A stretch of DNA of 64,000 nucleotides from Eucalyptus grandis (GCF_016545825.1 NC_052619.1:39771682-39835681), one strand, 5' to 3'; counted from the stretch's first letter, positions 1 to 11,751 are shown. The notes: generated by a model from the letters alone, not told the origin. Translations and numbers: made by a program.

Positions 1-57
1 CCTTATCAATATCATGAATGGGAAGTGCTGAACTTTTCTCCATTGTGTTTCGCTTAG

Positions 58-1807
58 GTTTGTGCTATTAAGGCCCCTGGTTTTGGAGAGAACAGGAAAG
101 CTGGTCTACAGGATCTCGCCAGTCTTACTGGTGGTGAAGTGAGTTATCTGCTTGATAGGACCTAAGTCTGGTTTCCAATTGATATGATTAAGCATTTTAT
201 TCATGTTTTTTATTTTCTGTTTGGTAGTTAATAACTGAAGAGCTGGGGATGAACCTAGAGAAGGTGGATCTTGAGATGCTTGGATCTTGCAAGAAGGTAA
301 GCCAGGGTACCATTTTGAACTAATTTGGCCCCTTTAATTCCGGCATTGCTGTTAGTGACTTCTACTTACATATTGTCTCCAATGAATCTGTAGGTCACGG
401 TGTCTAAAGATGACACAATTATCCTTGATGGTGCTGGTGACAAGAAGTCCATAGAGGAGAGATGTGAACAGGTTTGTGGTGTATTCTTGTCTTTCCTAGG
501 GAAGTGTAGGCACCTGTAACGTCATTGATTCCATAGCTGTTCTTGTATGGTATGTTGGTTGTTTCTTTTGATTGAAAGTTAGTTTTTAACTAGACCTCTT
601 CTGCTTGTGTTGAAACAGATTAGGTCCGCAATTGAGTTGAGCACTTCAGACTATGATAAAGAGAAATTGCAGGAGAGATTGGCTAAACTATCCGGTGGTG
701 TGGCTGTCTTGAAGGTTAGTTGCACACAGAGATGTTCCATTTACTTAATTTCCACTTATAGGGGAACACAATAAACTTTAGTGTAAGTTCCCTGTTTTGA
801 TGTTTCTTATGATCTGTGACATGAAAGCTTTACAAATCTTATTTCTTTCGCCTGCACAGATTGGGGGAGCTAGTGAAGCAGAAGTAGGTGAGAAGAAGGA
901 TAGGGTTACAGATGCCTTGAATGCCACTAAGGCAGCTGTAGAAGAGGGTATAGTACCAGGTAACCTTCTCTACCCATATTTGCGGTTCAACCTGCATAGA
1001 GTTGTATTATGTGGACAAGTGTGTGACGAGGCAGAAATGCAGGTGGGGGTGTTGCTCTTCTTTATGCATCGAAAGAGTTGGACAAATTGCAGACTGCCAA
1101 CTTTGATCAGAAGATTGGTGTCCAGATTATTCAGAATGCATTGAAGGTCTGTATTTCTTTTTCAGATTCCCTTATATGTTGCAAATTACTGAAGTTCAAA
1201 AGGGATGTAATAATAAACACGTGACAGGTTTCGGGCACTTGAGGGAATGATTCATATTTGTTTCATGTTTATGCAAATAACTTATTTTCATTGCAGACAC
1301 CTGTGCATACCATTGCTTCCAATGCCGGCGTTGAGGGAGCTGTTGTTGTAGGGAAGCTCTTGGAGCAGGATAACCCTGACCTAGGATATGATGCAGCAAA
1401 AGGTACTCACAATTTTCCTCCTACACAATTCTAGGATGGTTTATTCTTTCAAATATAGAGATGGGATCTGTTCTCGTCTTATTGAATTCTTTGCAGGTGA
1501 CTATGTTGATATGGTGAAATCTGGAATTATCGATCCACTGAAAGTTATCAGGACTGCTTTGGTTGATGCTGCCAGGTAAGAGAGTAACTTTGCTTTCTGC
1601 GGTGCTTCTCTTCTTTGTTTTGACTATAGCATTTACTCTTGATTTGGACTAGCTGTATCTTCTCTTCCACTTGCCTAATATCAATCTTTTCTTTATTGCA
1701 GTGTATCGTCCTTGTTGACGACGACTGAAGCAGTTGTGGTTGAACTCCCTAAGGACGATAAGGAGGGTGCATCAATGCCTCCTGGCATGGGCGGCATGGA
1801 CTATTAG
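58..1807 (+). CDS. CPN60: Mitochondrial chaperonin CPN60 (HSP60), 3' part of gene
   Basis: Group I chaperonin of the mitochondrial matrix, which folds imported proteins in an ATP-driven double ring with CPN10. Nine in-frame exons can be read: 58-138, 228-296, 394-471, 619-714, 860-959, 1043-1146, 1297-1402, 1497-1575 and 1702-1807, all with GT-AG borders and matching phases. The protein reads [20 protein letters not shown] at the start, then [16 protein letters not shown], the [20 protein letters not shown] region, and a C-terminus rich in Met and Gly (PPGMGGMDY) before TAG. This covers the second half of the apical domain and the following intermediate and equatorial parts. The N-terminal half, including the transit peptide, lies left of the window. 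No frameshift or internal stop is present. The match to plant mitochondrial HSP60 rather than the plastid paralogue rests on the sequence and on the Gly/Met tail. Confidence 0.96.
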
Positions 1808-3210
1808 ACTTCATAGACTTCCGATTGATGGTGCATGCGAATTGAACTCACCAATCTTTATAAGGAAAGGGGGAAAGGGTTTTGGTTGGGAAGATGGGTT
1901 TATGCCCATCTTGTATGAGTTGATTTTTTTACGATAAATGCGAATCCTGGTCTGAGAGATCGAAATGTAGGTAGGAAGAGATCGATTGTTTCTTGTGAGG
2001 AAGAAAATTGTAATTGGATCTTTTACCCCCAAGGATTTTCATCTTCTCTGCCTAATTTTGGTTTTTACGTCTTGAGCCATCTATCGTTTGTCGAAGTTTT
2101 GCATCATAATGTTATAAAGTTGAATTGGTGAAGTGTGCGGACAACGGGGAAGATCGGGGGGGATAGCTCTACTTATGCTGCGTTGAGTCTAGCACGGTGG
2201 ACATTTAGACCGTGGGTAAACTTTAAACATAAGCCGAAGCGGCAGCCCTTGGCTGCTAGCAAGTCCGTAACTAAGGGTAAAACCGAAGGGTGAAACCGAG
2301 ACGTCACTTGAGCCACGAGATAGATTAGAGTTAGGTTGGAGCCGCTTAAATTTGACTAATAACGTCGATTGGCTGGGTGGCTCTTGGGTACAATGAAGTA
2401 ACTGAAAAACAAAAGAGGATGCACGGATGTTATTTGGCTTGAAAAGCTCGAAGAACATTGAGTTCGACCAAAGGCCTACTATTACCAATATACTTAAAGT
2501 CGAGTCGGGAGGTGTACATCTCATGGAGTCTTACTTGAATATGAAAGGCGAGCTCTAACTTGTTGATTTAACATTGAATACTTGAGTCAACATTTTGGTG
2601 TTCGTACAATATGATGTTTCGAAATGTCGTTGTACTTAGTGACTCCATTGGTTGCGGCCCTAGGAGTCAACATTATTTGGCCAAATTTCCTAATTAATGT
2701 TGGGAGTGTGCTTGTGTTGAGGTATGGATTACGTTACACATTGAGCCAATATTTAAAGACCATTTGTGTCATTTTTCTTTCCATAAACTAAATAGCTTAT
2801 GGTCCTTGAACTTTCGTGGGAGTTTGGTTTTCAGTATATAAACTTCCTCAAGCATTCGTTTCTCTATAGGAAGGGTGTTGCAAATAGATGGTCAAGATAG
2901 ATTATAATATTTCCACAGATCAGTAGCTATAGATTGACCAGTTATTAAATGACTTGTTTTATCTCCTATGTAATTCGCGTGAACTTCGAAACTTTTTTCT
3001 TGATACGCTGGTTTGAAAGAATGAATAAATTCTGCTTCCAACAGATGTTCTTCAAAACGCTCATTGTGCTGCAAACTAGTTTGCATGAACAAATGCAAGC
3101 TATTTATACAATAAAACATCTTCTGATATCTTGGAGATGTATTTGCCGCGGTAGCGGGAAGCATTGGATAAGTGGTATAGGCAAATAAAAGATATAAAGC
3201 ATAGAGAAAC
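1808..3210. other. CPN60 3' UTR and unassigned intergenic DNA
   Basis: The first 200-300 bases are probably the CPN60 3' untranslated region. A moderately GC-rich stretch at 2150-2530 gives a 111-codon minus-strand ORF that I do not recognise. A second minus-strand ORF at 2892-3164 (90 codons) has protein-like composition but no motif I can name. Neither has a visible promoter or splice context, so they are not called as genes. Confidence 0.5.
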
Positions 3211-3213
3211 TTA

Positions 3214-4076
3214 GGGCGCGTTTGGCAACGATTGTTCCGGGAGGCTGATTCGACTAGAAATGATTATTTTGATTTGTTCCCGGGAGGCGATTACGAGTAA
3301 AAAACGCGTTTGGTAAGCTTGTTTAAAATTTTTGATTTTGGAATAGAATTGCGTTTGGTACCGTATTAATTGATTATGTTCCAAATTAATTTCTTTTGAT
3401 TTTTAAATAAATTTTAAATAATTTCTTTACTTTTTTACTTTTTCCTTTTTTTTTTTTTTTTTTTTTTTTCTATTCTTCTTCTTCTTCTTCATTTGGCCGG
3501 TCGCCGGCCGGCGACGCTCACTGAGGAGGCAAGCCCGCCATCGGCGGGCAAGCCTCGCCCGGCCTCGGCGAGCGGCCGGCTGGGCCTCGCGGCGGGCGGG
3601 CGAGCCTCGTCGGTGGCTAGTGAGCCTCACCGGCGGCGGTGGGCAAGGCTCGCTGGCCACCGGCCGAGGCTCGGCCTCCCAGATCTGGGCGAGGGCCGGC
3701 CTCGGCGGTGGCCGGGCTTGCCTCCGTGAGCTCGCCGGACCTCGCCCGGCTTTGGCGAGCCTCCGGCGACCTCGCCGGCGGGCCGGCGGTGGACCGGCGA
3801 CCGGCGGGCGGCGGGCGCGGTGGGCGGTGGCGGACGGCGGCGGGCGATGGCGGATGGCAACCGAGATGATGAAAGAGAAGAACAAGGGTTTTACGTTTTG
3901 ATTCTTTTCGATTCTCGGACGTAGAATCAAATTTTTTTTTATTCTCAAATCTTGTCCAAAATCGTTCCGGGAACAAAAATTTTACCAAACGCGATTCTCG
4001 TCCCAAGCGGTGCAGGAACAAAAAATCAGAATTTGGCCTTTGTTTGCCTTTGTTTGGCACATTGCCAAACAGGCCC
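3214..4076. mobile_element. PIF/Harbinger-type (Tourist-like) MITE with GC-rich core
   Basis: The element is bounded by an imperfect terminal inverted repeat: GGGCGCGTTTGGCAA at the left and the complement of TTGCCAAACAGGCCC at the right. It is flanked by a 3 bp TTA duplication (3211-3213 and 4077-4079), the target preference of PIF/Harbinger transposons. The outer parts are AT-rich. The core (about 3493-3860) is extremely GC-rich and built from repeated GCGAGCCTC/GGCGAG words. Overlapping long ORFs in several frames of this core are composition artefacts. There is no transposase, so it is non-autonomous. Confidence 0.8.
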
Positions 4077-4382
4077 TTACAAAATATACGTTGTTAAGAC
4101 AGCCCCGGGGAGAGAGAGAGCACAACAACCTCCACTAAAAAGCAAATCGAACTATCTAATTAAACACCCGAACTACCATATTGGAGAAAATATTCAGTGG
4201 TTTCTAACCACCACACCACTCACCTACTTGGCGTGCGTGTTCCATTCAAATTGCGCCACGTGCCCATGACATGGAATTAAAAAAATTGATCCTAGCACTT
4301 GTTTCTCTCTCCTACAGACTGAGTAAAGGACCGACACAAGTAAAAATGAATGCATTGCCTTCTCTCTCTCCTCTTTGTAGAG

Positions 4383-4690
4383 ATGAGATCCTCCTTCACG
4401 ACCTCTCTCTTCTGCAACAAAGGCCTCCATCTCCATCCTCTCCCTTCCTCCTTCTTCGCCTTTCCGCCTCGTTGTCGTCTTTTCGGCTCTGGCTCCAAAA
4501 ACCACCGACTGGCCTCTCGAACTCTCCTTTGTCTTCTACTCTTAGTTCGATCCTGATTTCCGGCTCGATACATCGCCAACGATTTTGAAGCAGAACTAGG
4601 CTGCGAGGAGGAGGCTGGATATTTCGATAGTGGCACTAAGTTTTGGGGTCTTTCAACGACAGCCGCGACAGATATTGAGGCGGAGGGTTA
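4383..4690 (+). pseudogene. Possible fragment of an organelle-targeted protein gene
   Basis: From an ATG at 4383 the reading begins MRSSFTTSLFCNKGLHLHPL, rich in Ser, Phe and Arg and poor in acidic residues, like a plastid or mitochondrial transit peptide. It stops after about 57 codons. Another frame from about 4566 then reads RYIANDFEAELGCEEEAGYF, which looks like real protein, up to a stop near 4690. A single frame break could join the two parts. I do not recognise the family. It may be a relic captured by a repeat or the 5' end of a lost gene. The call is speculative. Confidence 0.25.
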
Positions 4691-5490
4691 AAGAGGACTA
4701 TGGACAACATATGCGGGCCTGAAGATATATGATGTGCTTGAACTTCTTATTTGTCTGCTTCATCATCCACTGGGTTTGTATTTGCAAGCGATGATGCAAT
4801 ATAGTTCCATCCTTCTTTCTTATTTTTTAGTCGGAGCCGTTCTTTTAATATTTTTTTTCTCGTTTTATGTTTGCTTTTCATTTTCTCAACATGAGGATTC
4901 TGGAGGAAAAATCTACCTTCCTTGCTCAATGTTAAGAAGTATTTCTAAGCAGGTGGAATCACGGAGCTTGATTTTGGGATTTATACACAAAAATGCTGAA
5001 AAGAATTCAGAATTCGCTTTCACTTAGTCTAATTTTGAGCGGTAGTGATACCGCTGAAACAAGAGCCACAAAGGTGATGCTTAAAGAGGATGATTACTAG
5101 TTCAAGTTAATACTTTGGCCTTCCACAAAGCTATTCTGGATTAAAATTTCACCAATGATACATGAAAAAAACAGAATAATGGAGTCATAATATTTAAAAA
5201 ATCAAAAGTTTATATATTAGGCTAATCACCAATAGAGGTGATGGTGGGGGCAATGTCAAAAAAAGGAAGAGTGCATATTTAAGGAATGCCTCATTGGAGA
5301 TACCACAAATATTTTTCTTGAGAATATAGGTTAAATTTGTGGGCACGTGATTTCCTATCGTCAAGGATTTGGCCATATAAATACGGTCAAAACAGGGAAG
5401 CATATAGTGATGAATCTTCTTCACGTGATCAAGCGTACATGGAAAGTGTACGGCTAAATTTGTGGGCACGCAGGCCCTCACTATTGGTCA
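4691..5490. other. AT-rich stretch with no recognised gene
   Basis: No ORF here has a recognisable domain, and no terminal repeats were found. The short ORFs at 4734-5027 and 5194-5481 are low-complexity and lack coding signatures. Confidence 0.5.
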
Positions 5491-5494
5491 GTTG

Positions 5495-5850
5495 GGGCCG
5501 TTAGCTCCCGGCCAAGGCTCGACAGCCCCGCCGACCCTCCCCCACCTTTTTGGTGACGGCGAGGGTTGAGCCCTCAGCCATATATATATATAATTATTTA
5601 TCACGTTAACACAAAAAATGATATATCATTTTGACACTGTTTAGACACATTAGCGCGCAAAACGATGTCGTTTTGCACGTAACTTGTCGGAAAATTGCAA
5701 CGTCAGCATTTTAGCCGGATTTTCTCGCTAGTGGCACTTAAGTGATCTATTTTGCTCCAAGTTTGAACTTAAGTGTCATTTTCGTAATTTTTGGCACTCA
5801 AGTGTCCTTTCGTGCTAGCTTTTGACACTCCAGATTTCCCGGTATCCATT
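5495..5850. repeat. Remnant of a non-autonomous DNA transposon
   Basis: A GC-rich block at 5495-5580 (GGCTCGACAGCCCCGCCG and similar words) adjoins an AT-rich flank. The flank repeats the phrase GGCACTTAAGTG/GGCACTCAAGTG and contains the small palindrome AAACGATGTCGTTTT near 5660. This GC core plus AT flank resembles the complete MITEs in the window, but I could not pair two termini, so it is called only as a remnant. Confidence 0.35.
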
Positions 5851-5875
5851 TTTAACTATTTGAGTTACATTTCCT

Positions 5876-7524
5876 AAAATGATTCTACTAGGCTGGAGAA
5901 GAAGATGTGTTTAGAGAGACATTGAGAATCTTCACACTCACTTTTACTTCAAGGGACTCTGGGGGTGTTTGGTTCAGCTTTCCCAAGGGGCTTTCAGCCC
6001 CGAAAGCCCCTTGGGGAAAATATTTGGTGTTTGGTTTACACTTTTGAGCTTGCATTTCCCAAATGCCGGCATTCGGAATCTTTGAAAGCCCAAAGCGAGT
6101 CTAGACCTACTTTGGGCTTTCTTATTTTCAGAATGCTAGTTTAGGGTTTAATGAATTTTTTTCTTTCCAATGTTGCCCTTACCGATAATTGTATTTTTCC
6201 ATTTCGCCCTCCAAAACACTGTTCATCTTCTTCCTTGGACTTCCATGGACTTCTGCTCGGTCAAGCTTCGCGGTGGTGGGCGGCGCTCATCCTTGGACTT
6301 CCGTGGACTTGCTGCTCGGCCAAGCTTCGCGGTGGTCGGCGCTCAGCCATGAGATGCCAGATCTGGCCACCGGAAAGCCTCGCCTAAGGTCGCGCGACCT
6401 TAGGCGAGGTGGCTCGAGGTCGGGCGACCTCGAGGCGTCGCTCGAGTCGGCGACCCGGGCGAGACGCCGCCGAGTCGAGCGACCCGAGCGGCGCCGCCGA
6501 GGGCCGCGCGCTTGAGGCCTCGCGATCTCGGGCAACACCTGGGTCGCTCGACCTCGGCGCGACCCGAGGCGGCGTTGCTTGAGGCGCGCGACCTCGTCGC
6601 GGTGTCGCCCGAGGCTGTGGTCGCCGCCCGAGGTTGCGTGGCCTCAAGCGGCTGGGTTGCGCAACACCCGAGGTCGACGCCTCCCCCCCCCCCGCCGCCG
6701 GCTGCCGCCGCCGCCGCCTAGCCACCTCCTCACCACCACCAGCTGCTCCCCCACAATTTTCCCCTCACCACGCGATCTCCTCCTCCCTTTTGTTTTCCTT
6801 TTTCATTTTTCTTTTTACTTTGAAATAGCTTTGCAAAACATGCACAAAAAATTGGTTTCCAAACACAACTCCCTTCCCAAAATGCTCATTCTCTCAAAGG
6901 TACTTGGGGAAATGCAAAGCCATTTCCCCAAAGTTGAACCAAACGGGGCCTCTATCCAATACATTACATGCTCTTTGCCTTTTATAGGTATTAAGAGGTC
7001 ACAAACAAACAAGGACCATGCTCACGGGTCCAAAACAAATAGAGACTTTGGATAATTCGGTCGGGAATTATTCTGGGCGATATAAACAGTGATTGTTAAT
7101 AGTGATTTCCCTAACATATTGTTACAATACTTTTTCAACAATGATTTAGCTATAGGCCTATATTTTGTCATGGGCATTGTAGTCATAATATGAATCATCA
7201 AAGTTATGCATTTCGAGATGTTCTTCGTATTTTGTTCAAGTTCTGAAAGTCTAATATCAGAGGGGCTTTGGATGACTTGTGTTGTGAGGGCATTCCACAT
7301 GTTTATGCTGCTTGAGGAGGATGCTTCTTCATGAGTCTTGGAGGATCTTGAAATGTCGGCAGACATGTCAAGGCCAATTTGTTGGTTGAGCATAGTAAGA
7401 TGTGTCTAGTCCAAGGGATAAGAACAAAAGTCCTTGATCATAGGGGTCTTGAGATGACTATGTAGGATCGTTCGTGTCTGCCATTTCTTGTTCTTATGAT
7501 GGTGGTGTCCTTGCTTGGTCCTAT
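5876..7524 (-). mobile_element. Endogenous pararetrovirus fragment, copy 1 (split by a MITE)
   Basis: The segments 5876-5960 and 6951-7524 read continuously when the MITE at 5961-6950 is removed, and match 29350-30080 of the long copy base for base over long stretches (for example AGGTATTAAGAGGTCACAA and GATGTGTCTAGTCCAAGGGA). The minus strand has a 123-codon ORF (7022-7393) equivalent to 29563-29814 of the long copy. It lies downstream of the polymerase in virus orientation. It has no catalytic motif. The fragment ends abruptly at 7524, where an LTR-like sequence starts. Confidence 0.6.
5961..6950. mobile_element. MITE with GTTTGGTTCA inverted repeats, nested in pararetrovirus DNA
   Basis: The left terminus reads GGGGGTGTTTGGTTCAGCTT and the right terminus, on the opposite strand, GGCCCCGTTTGGTTCAACTT. 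A 3 bp TCT duplication flanks them (5958-5960 and 6951-6953). The core, about 6360-6720, is GC-rich with repeated CTCGAGGTCG/GCGACC words, a C-run and a (GCC)n tract. It encodes no transposase. Several overlapping 60-110 codon ORFs here arise only from base composition. A terminal fragment of the same family lies at 32780-32849. Confidence 0.75.
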
Positions 7525-8250
7525 TGTCACGACCCCGACTCCATCTCCAGGGTCATTAGTAGCAAGATTAATTTTGCGAAGTCCTAGGCTTGTCATCGTC
7601 TTGATTTTTTTTCTTTTTTGTTATCACGCGCATATGAAAACGTGAACAAATAACTCCCCAAACAAACAACAACTGGAAGATTAGGGCATACATCAAACAG
7701 AACACGTTACTCTATATTACAACAATTCATTTACAAGCCCTTTTTTCAACGGCCCATTTTTCTTTTTACACCATACTACAAGTTTCCACATAGGTCAGGG
7801 CAAACTCCTATCTCTAACATGACCGCGGTTTCTAAAACTAATGTGACGCTTTCCTGCCCACAAGTTTGAAAATAAGGACTTAGTAAGTAAAAATCCCTAA
7901 TCATCTACTAGAATGACAATTCGTCATCAAATCTAGCATGAACAATATCGATGGGAGATCGATAGCAATATTATTGCTTCACCTCGACCACACATATGTA
8001 TCCCTTCAATGTAACTTCCATGCATGCTTACCTTCAGGTTATCTATGAACACATCAAGTCAAATTGCAATAAACATACCAGCATACATAAAAGGTTCACT
8101 AACATACATCTTGGCTCAACCAAGACATCCCGGCTCAACCGAAGCATCCGGCTTCAAGTTAGGCATCCTAGCTCAACTAGGGCATCTTGGCTCAACCAAG
8201 GCATATTGGGAGCTACCTCACCCAAGGCATTGGGGTTCAATCTAGGCATT
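7525..8250. mobile_element. Partial LTR-like repeat beginning TGTCACGACCCC
   Basis: The sequence changes sharply at 7525 to TGTCACGACCCCGACTCC, a start common to plant LTRs. It continues to 8250, where gypsy element A is inserted. Its tandem GGCTCAAC motifs reappear at 14770-14850 on the other side of element A, so A probably split this older repeat. No coding domain is visible. Confidence 0.4.
8108..8247. repeat. Degenerate tandem repeat, GGCTCAACCAAGGCAT
   Basis: About seven imperfect units of 16-20 bases with the core GGCTCAACCAAGGCAT follow each other here. Three or four more units lie at 14778-14850. The units have no constant spacers, so this is not a CRISPR-like array. Confidence 0.7.
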
Positions 8251-9768
8251 TGATGCGTGATGGGGTGAGTGATTCAAGAACGGAAATTTTTATAAGGGGA
8301 TTTTTGTGGTTAAGTGTATGGAGTAGTGTATATGATAAACAAACAAAAAGGAATAAGAAAAGATAGAACGATCTCCTCCCAAGGTATAAAGGCCACGCCA
8401 CCAACCGAGGATGAGGATCGAGATCTACGAAGCTCACCACTAAGGCCTAAAGTTTCCACCAGCCAAGGATAAAGCACTTCGGGATAGGAGAAGCTCACCA
8501 CCAAGGCCTAAAGATTCCACCAGCCAAGGATAAAGGGCTTCTTGGCTCACCACCAAGGGGTGATCTACGCTCCAAGGATAAAGAAACCGAAAGGAGTTAT
8601 CCACTCTCCAAAGGAGTTCACTCAAGTTGAGGAAATCTCATCATTCTCATTCACGAAATTCGTATCTCCCATACATTGGATAGTTTCCTCTATTTATAGG
8701 AGGATTTCAGCATTAGGAAATATTAAAAACAAATTTTAATGACCTAGGAACTTAAACGTTCGACTCTTCAGCTACATAAAATAAAAACACCTAGGAACTT
8801 AATAAAAAACCATTATTAACACGGGAACTAAATGCCTTTAATCGTCGGCCTTCCACATTCTCGAACTGTTAGCTTTCCGTGTTCTTGAACCTTTGGCTTT
8901 CCATATTCTTGAGCCGCATTCGTGAACCTTTAGCCTTCCCAGAATTCGAGCTTCTCCCTTGACCAGAAAATAATCCTCCTGAAACTTCATCAATTGGTCA
9001 TACAAGACATCTAAAATGGCCTTCCATTGATACCTATCAATATACCACAAAGTACCGATAAGTAATTAACATTATTCACTCAAAAATGATCCATCGAAGA
9101 ACATAATGCCCAACTTCTTTATTGGCTTGGATAAGCATCGATGGTTCTGAGTTGGTCGATGGAGCTACGTGAAGGAGTTATCCACTCTCCAAAGGAGTTC
9201 ACTCAAGTTAAGGAAATCTCATCATTCTCATTCATGAAATTCGTATCTCCCATACATTGGATAGTTTCCTCTATTTATAGGAGGATTTCAGCATTAGGAA
9301 ATATTAAAAACAAATTTTAATGACCTAGGAACTTAAACGTTTGACTCTTCAGCTACCTAAAATAAAATTACCTAGGAACTTAATAAAAAACCATTATTAA
9401 CACGGGAACTAAATGCCTTTAATTGTCGGCCTTCCACATTCTCGAACCGTTAGCTTTCCGTGTTCTTGAACCTTTGGCTTTCCATATTCTTGAACCGCAT
9501 TCGTGAACCTTTAGCCTTCCCAGAATTCGAGCTCCTCCCTTGACCAGAAAATAATTCTCCTGAAACTTCATCAATTGGTCATACAAGACATCTAAAATGG
9601 CCTTCCATTGATACCTATCGATATACCACAAAGTACCGATAAGTAATTAACATTATTCACTCAAAAATGATCCATCGAAGAACATAATGCCCAACTTCTT
9701 TATTGGCTTGGATAAGCATCGATAATTCTAAGTTGGTCGATGGAGTTACGTTGGATGCACCCGCATCA
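8251..9768 (-). repeat. 3' LTR of element A with internal 581 bp duplication
   Basis: The LTR runs from TGATGCGTGATGGGG to GATGCACCCGCATCA. A 581 bp unit is present twice in tandem (8591-9171 and 9172-9752), nearly identical, so the LTR is 1518 bp against 924 bp in element C. Each unit contains a minus-strand TATAAATA box (first copy 8690-8699) and a short conserved ORF. The ORF is the same LTR sequence in every copy and is not a gene. Confidence 0.85.
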
Positions 9769-9769
9769 T

Positions 9770-11751
9770 CCTCCTGGGGTTGTTTGAGATTTGTCCTCAA
9801 ATCTAGAAGGTTTTCATCCTCTAAGTAAGGAGAAAGGTCTCCCACGTTGAATGTTGCTGAAACTCCAAACTCTCCCGGAAGGTCAATCTTGTAAGCATTG
9901 TCGCCAATTCGCTGAATAACTTTAAAGGGACCGTCAGCTCTAGGCATGAGCTTGTTCTTTCGACGAAATGAAAATCTCTCCTTCCTCAAGTGAAGCCATA
10001 CAAGATCGCCCAGTTGAAATTGAGTCTTCTTGCGATGTTGATTAGCTTTCTTCTAATCGACCAATAAAAGAACGAAGAACCTCGTTCATAAGTCTCATGA
10101 AGGTACTCGGAGCATTAGATAATCCGAATGGCATAACCAACCACTCATAAAGGCCTCCCTTGGTTTTGAAAGCCATCTTCCATTCATCTCCTTCTCGCTT
10201 TCTGATTTGATGATAATCACTCCGCAAATCTATCTTTGAAAACACAGAAGAACCATATAATTCGTCAAGCATATCATCAAGTCTAGGTATAGGGTACCTA
10301 TACTTAATGGTGATGTTGTCGATGGCCCGACTATCAACACACATGCGATATGTACCATCCTTCTTAGACACAAGTAGAGCCGGAACAGAACAAGGACTCA
10401 TGCTTTCTCGAACGTATCCTTTGAGGATAAGTTCATCGACTTGTCTTTGCAACTCCTTTGTATCCTTCGGATTGCATCGATAAGCTGGCTTGTTTGGTAG
10501 CGGAGCACTGGGGATCAAATCAATTTGATGCTTAATACCTCTTATGGGAGGTAATCCGAGTGGCAAATCCTCCGGAAACACATCTGCAAATTCTTTCAAC
10601 AAGCAATGCATTTTTGGATTTATGGGTCGCTATATCTCACTCTTTTTCTCGACCACAAGCAAAGCAAATACATTCTTTTGTTTGCTAATGGCTCTCTCAA
10701 CCCGTGTCTCACTCAAGAACAGATTTTCCTTATAAGTGTTTCCCTCCCCAGGTTGATTATTATGTATCGAATAAGGACTCAATGGTAAAAGAGTAATGCC
10801 TTTTTGTTCCTTATGAAAAGAGTATGTGTTTTTTCGACCATCATGCATTGCATTTATATCAAATTGCCACTGTCTACCCAATAACAAGTGGCATGCCTCC
10901 ATAGGAATCACATCACATACAACCTCATCTCGATAGTTCTTCCCAATCGAAAATGATATAAGAACGTGTTTGGTTACCTTGAGTTCATTCCCTTGATTGA
11001 GCCATTGGAGCTTGTATGGTTGAGGATGTTTCGTTGTTGGAAGCTTCAGCTTGCCGACAAGAGTTGTCGAAGCAACATTGGTGCAGCTCCCACCATCGAT
11101 GATCACCGAACACACTTTTCCGTTAATAGTGCAATGCGTGTGAAATATATTCTCCCTTTGCTCTTTATTAGGAGAAACTTCAACATGCAATGCTCTTTGG
11201 ATGATCAACAGCTCACCATCATCGGCTTTCTCCACAACTTCTTCTTCCCGATCAGATTCGGAAATATTTTGGTCTTCATTGTCAGCCTCTTGAAGTGCCG
11301 AATTGATCTCCTCGATTTCTTGAAGAGTCATAACTCTCCGATTTGGACAATTTGCTTGTAAATGCCCAAAACCATGGCACTTAAAGCATTTCCTTGCATC
11401 ACCTTCAAACTTCTTTTGGACTTCTTTGGAAGGCTCTGCATTCTTTCCCTTGCCTTTGTCTTTTGTCGACGTATTCTCGCCCTTGCTTGACGAAGCACCC
11501 CTAAAATAGGATGTCGCCTTTGTTGAGGTTCTAGAGGAAAACCTCTTGCTCTTCAATTGTTTTTCGACTTTTATGGCTAACTTGCATACATCCTCAAAGG
11601 ACCAATACGGTTGAAGTTCAACCATATAAGCAATTTCTTGATTTATGCCGCCAAGGAAACGAGCGATGGTTTGCTCGGGAACTTCTGGAACTTCACTCCT
11701 CATTTTGACTTGTTCAAACTCACGAATGTATTCTTCAACGCTCATCCCATG
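9770..11751 (-). pseudogene. Element A pol remnant: protease, partial RT, integrase tail
   Basis: In minus-strand order: the gag C-terminus with CCHC knuckle CFKCHGFGHLQANC (about 11350-11390), an aspartic protease with VIIDGGSCTNV (about 11090), then a TAG stop at about 10627-10629. After it the RT N-terminal half resumes, including [27 protein letters not shown] and [12 protein letters not shown]. Near 10053 the sequence jumps from RT directly to the integrase C-terminal region (KTQFQLGDLVWLHL). Against element B this removes about 1.8 kb: the YFDD box, RNase H and the H2C2 and DDE parts of integrase. Confidence 0.88.

Noticed and set aside
2189..2524. 111-codon minus-strand ORF as a gene
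   Set aside because: No recognisable motif, no splice or promoter context, and the sequence looks repeat-derived.
3427..4060. Overlapping ORFs of 76-173 codons in both strands
   Set aside because: They fall in the GC-rich core of a MITE and are Ala/Arg/Pro-rich in every frame, as expected from composition.
6151..6828. Several Arg/Pro/Ala-rich ORFs on both strands
   Set aside because: They lie within the 5961-6950 MITE, with no domain and mutual overlap.
7022..7393. Independent gene for the 123-codon minus ORF
   Set aside because: The same sequence recurs in the pararetrovirus copy at 29563-29814 with different stops, so it is part of the virus relic.
8108..8247. CRISPR-like appearance of the GGCTCAACC repeats
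   Set aside because: Units are imperfect, directly adjoining and without unique spacers, in a plant nuclear sequence.
8838..9050. Repeated 70-codon ORF beginning MWYIDRYQW (also at 9419, 23098, 25291 and 28477)
   Set aside because: It is conserved only because it lies in the LTR present in all these copies; it is full of short internal repeats and has no gene context.
10966..11361. 131-codon + strand ORF
   Set aside because: It is the antisense of the protease region of gypsy element A.
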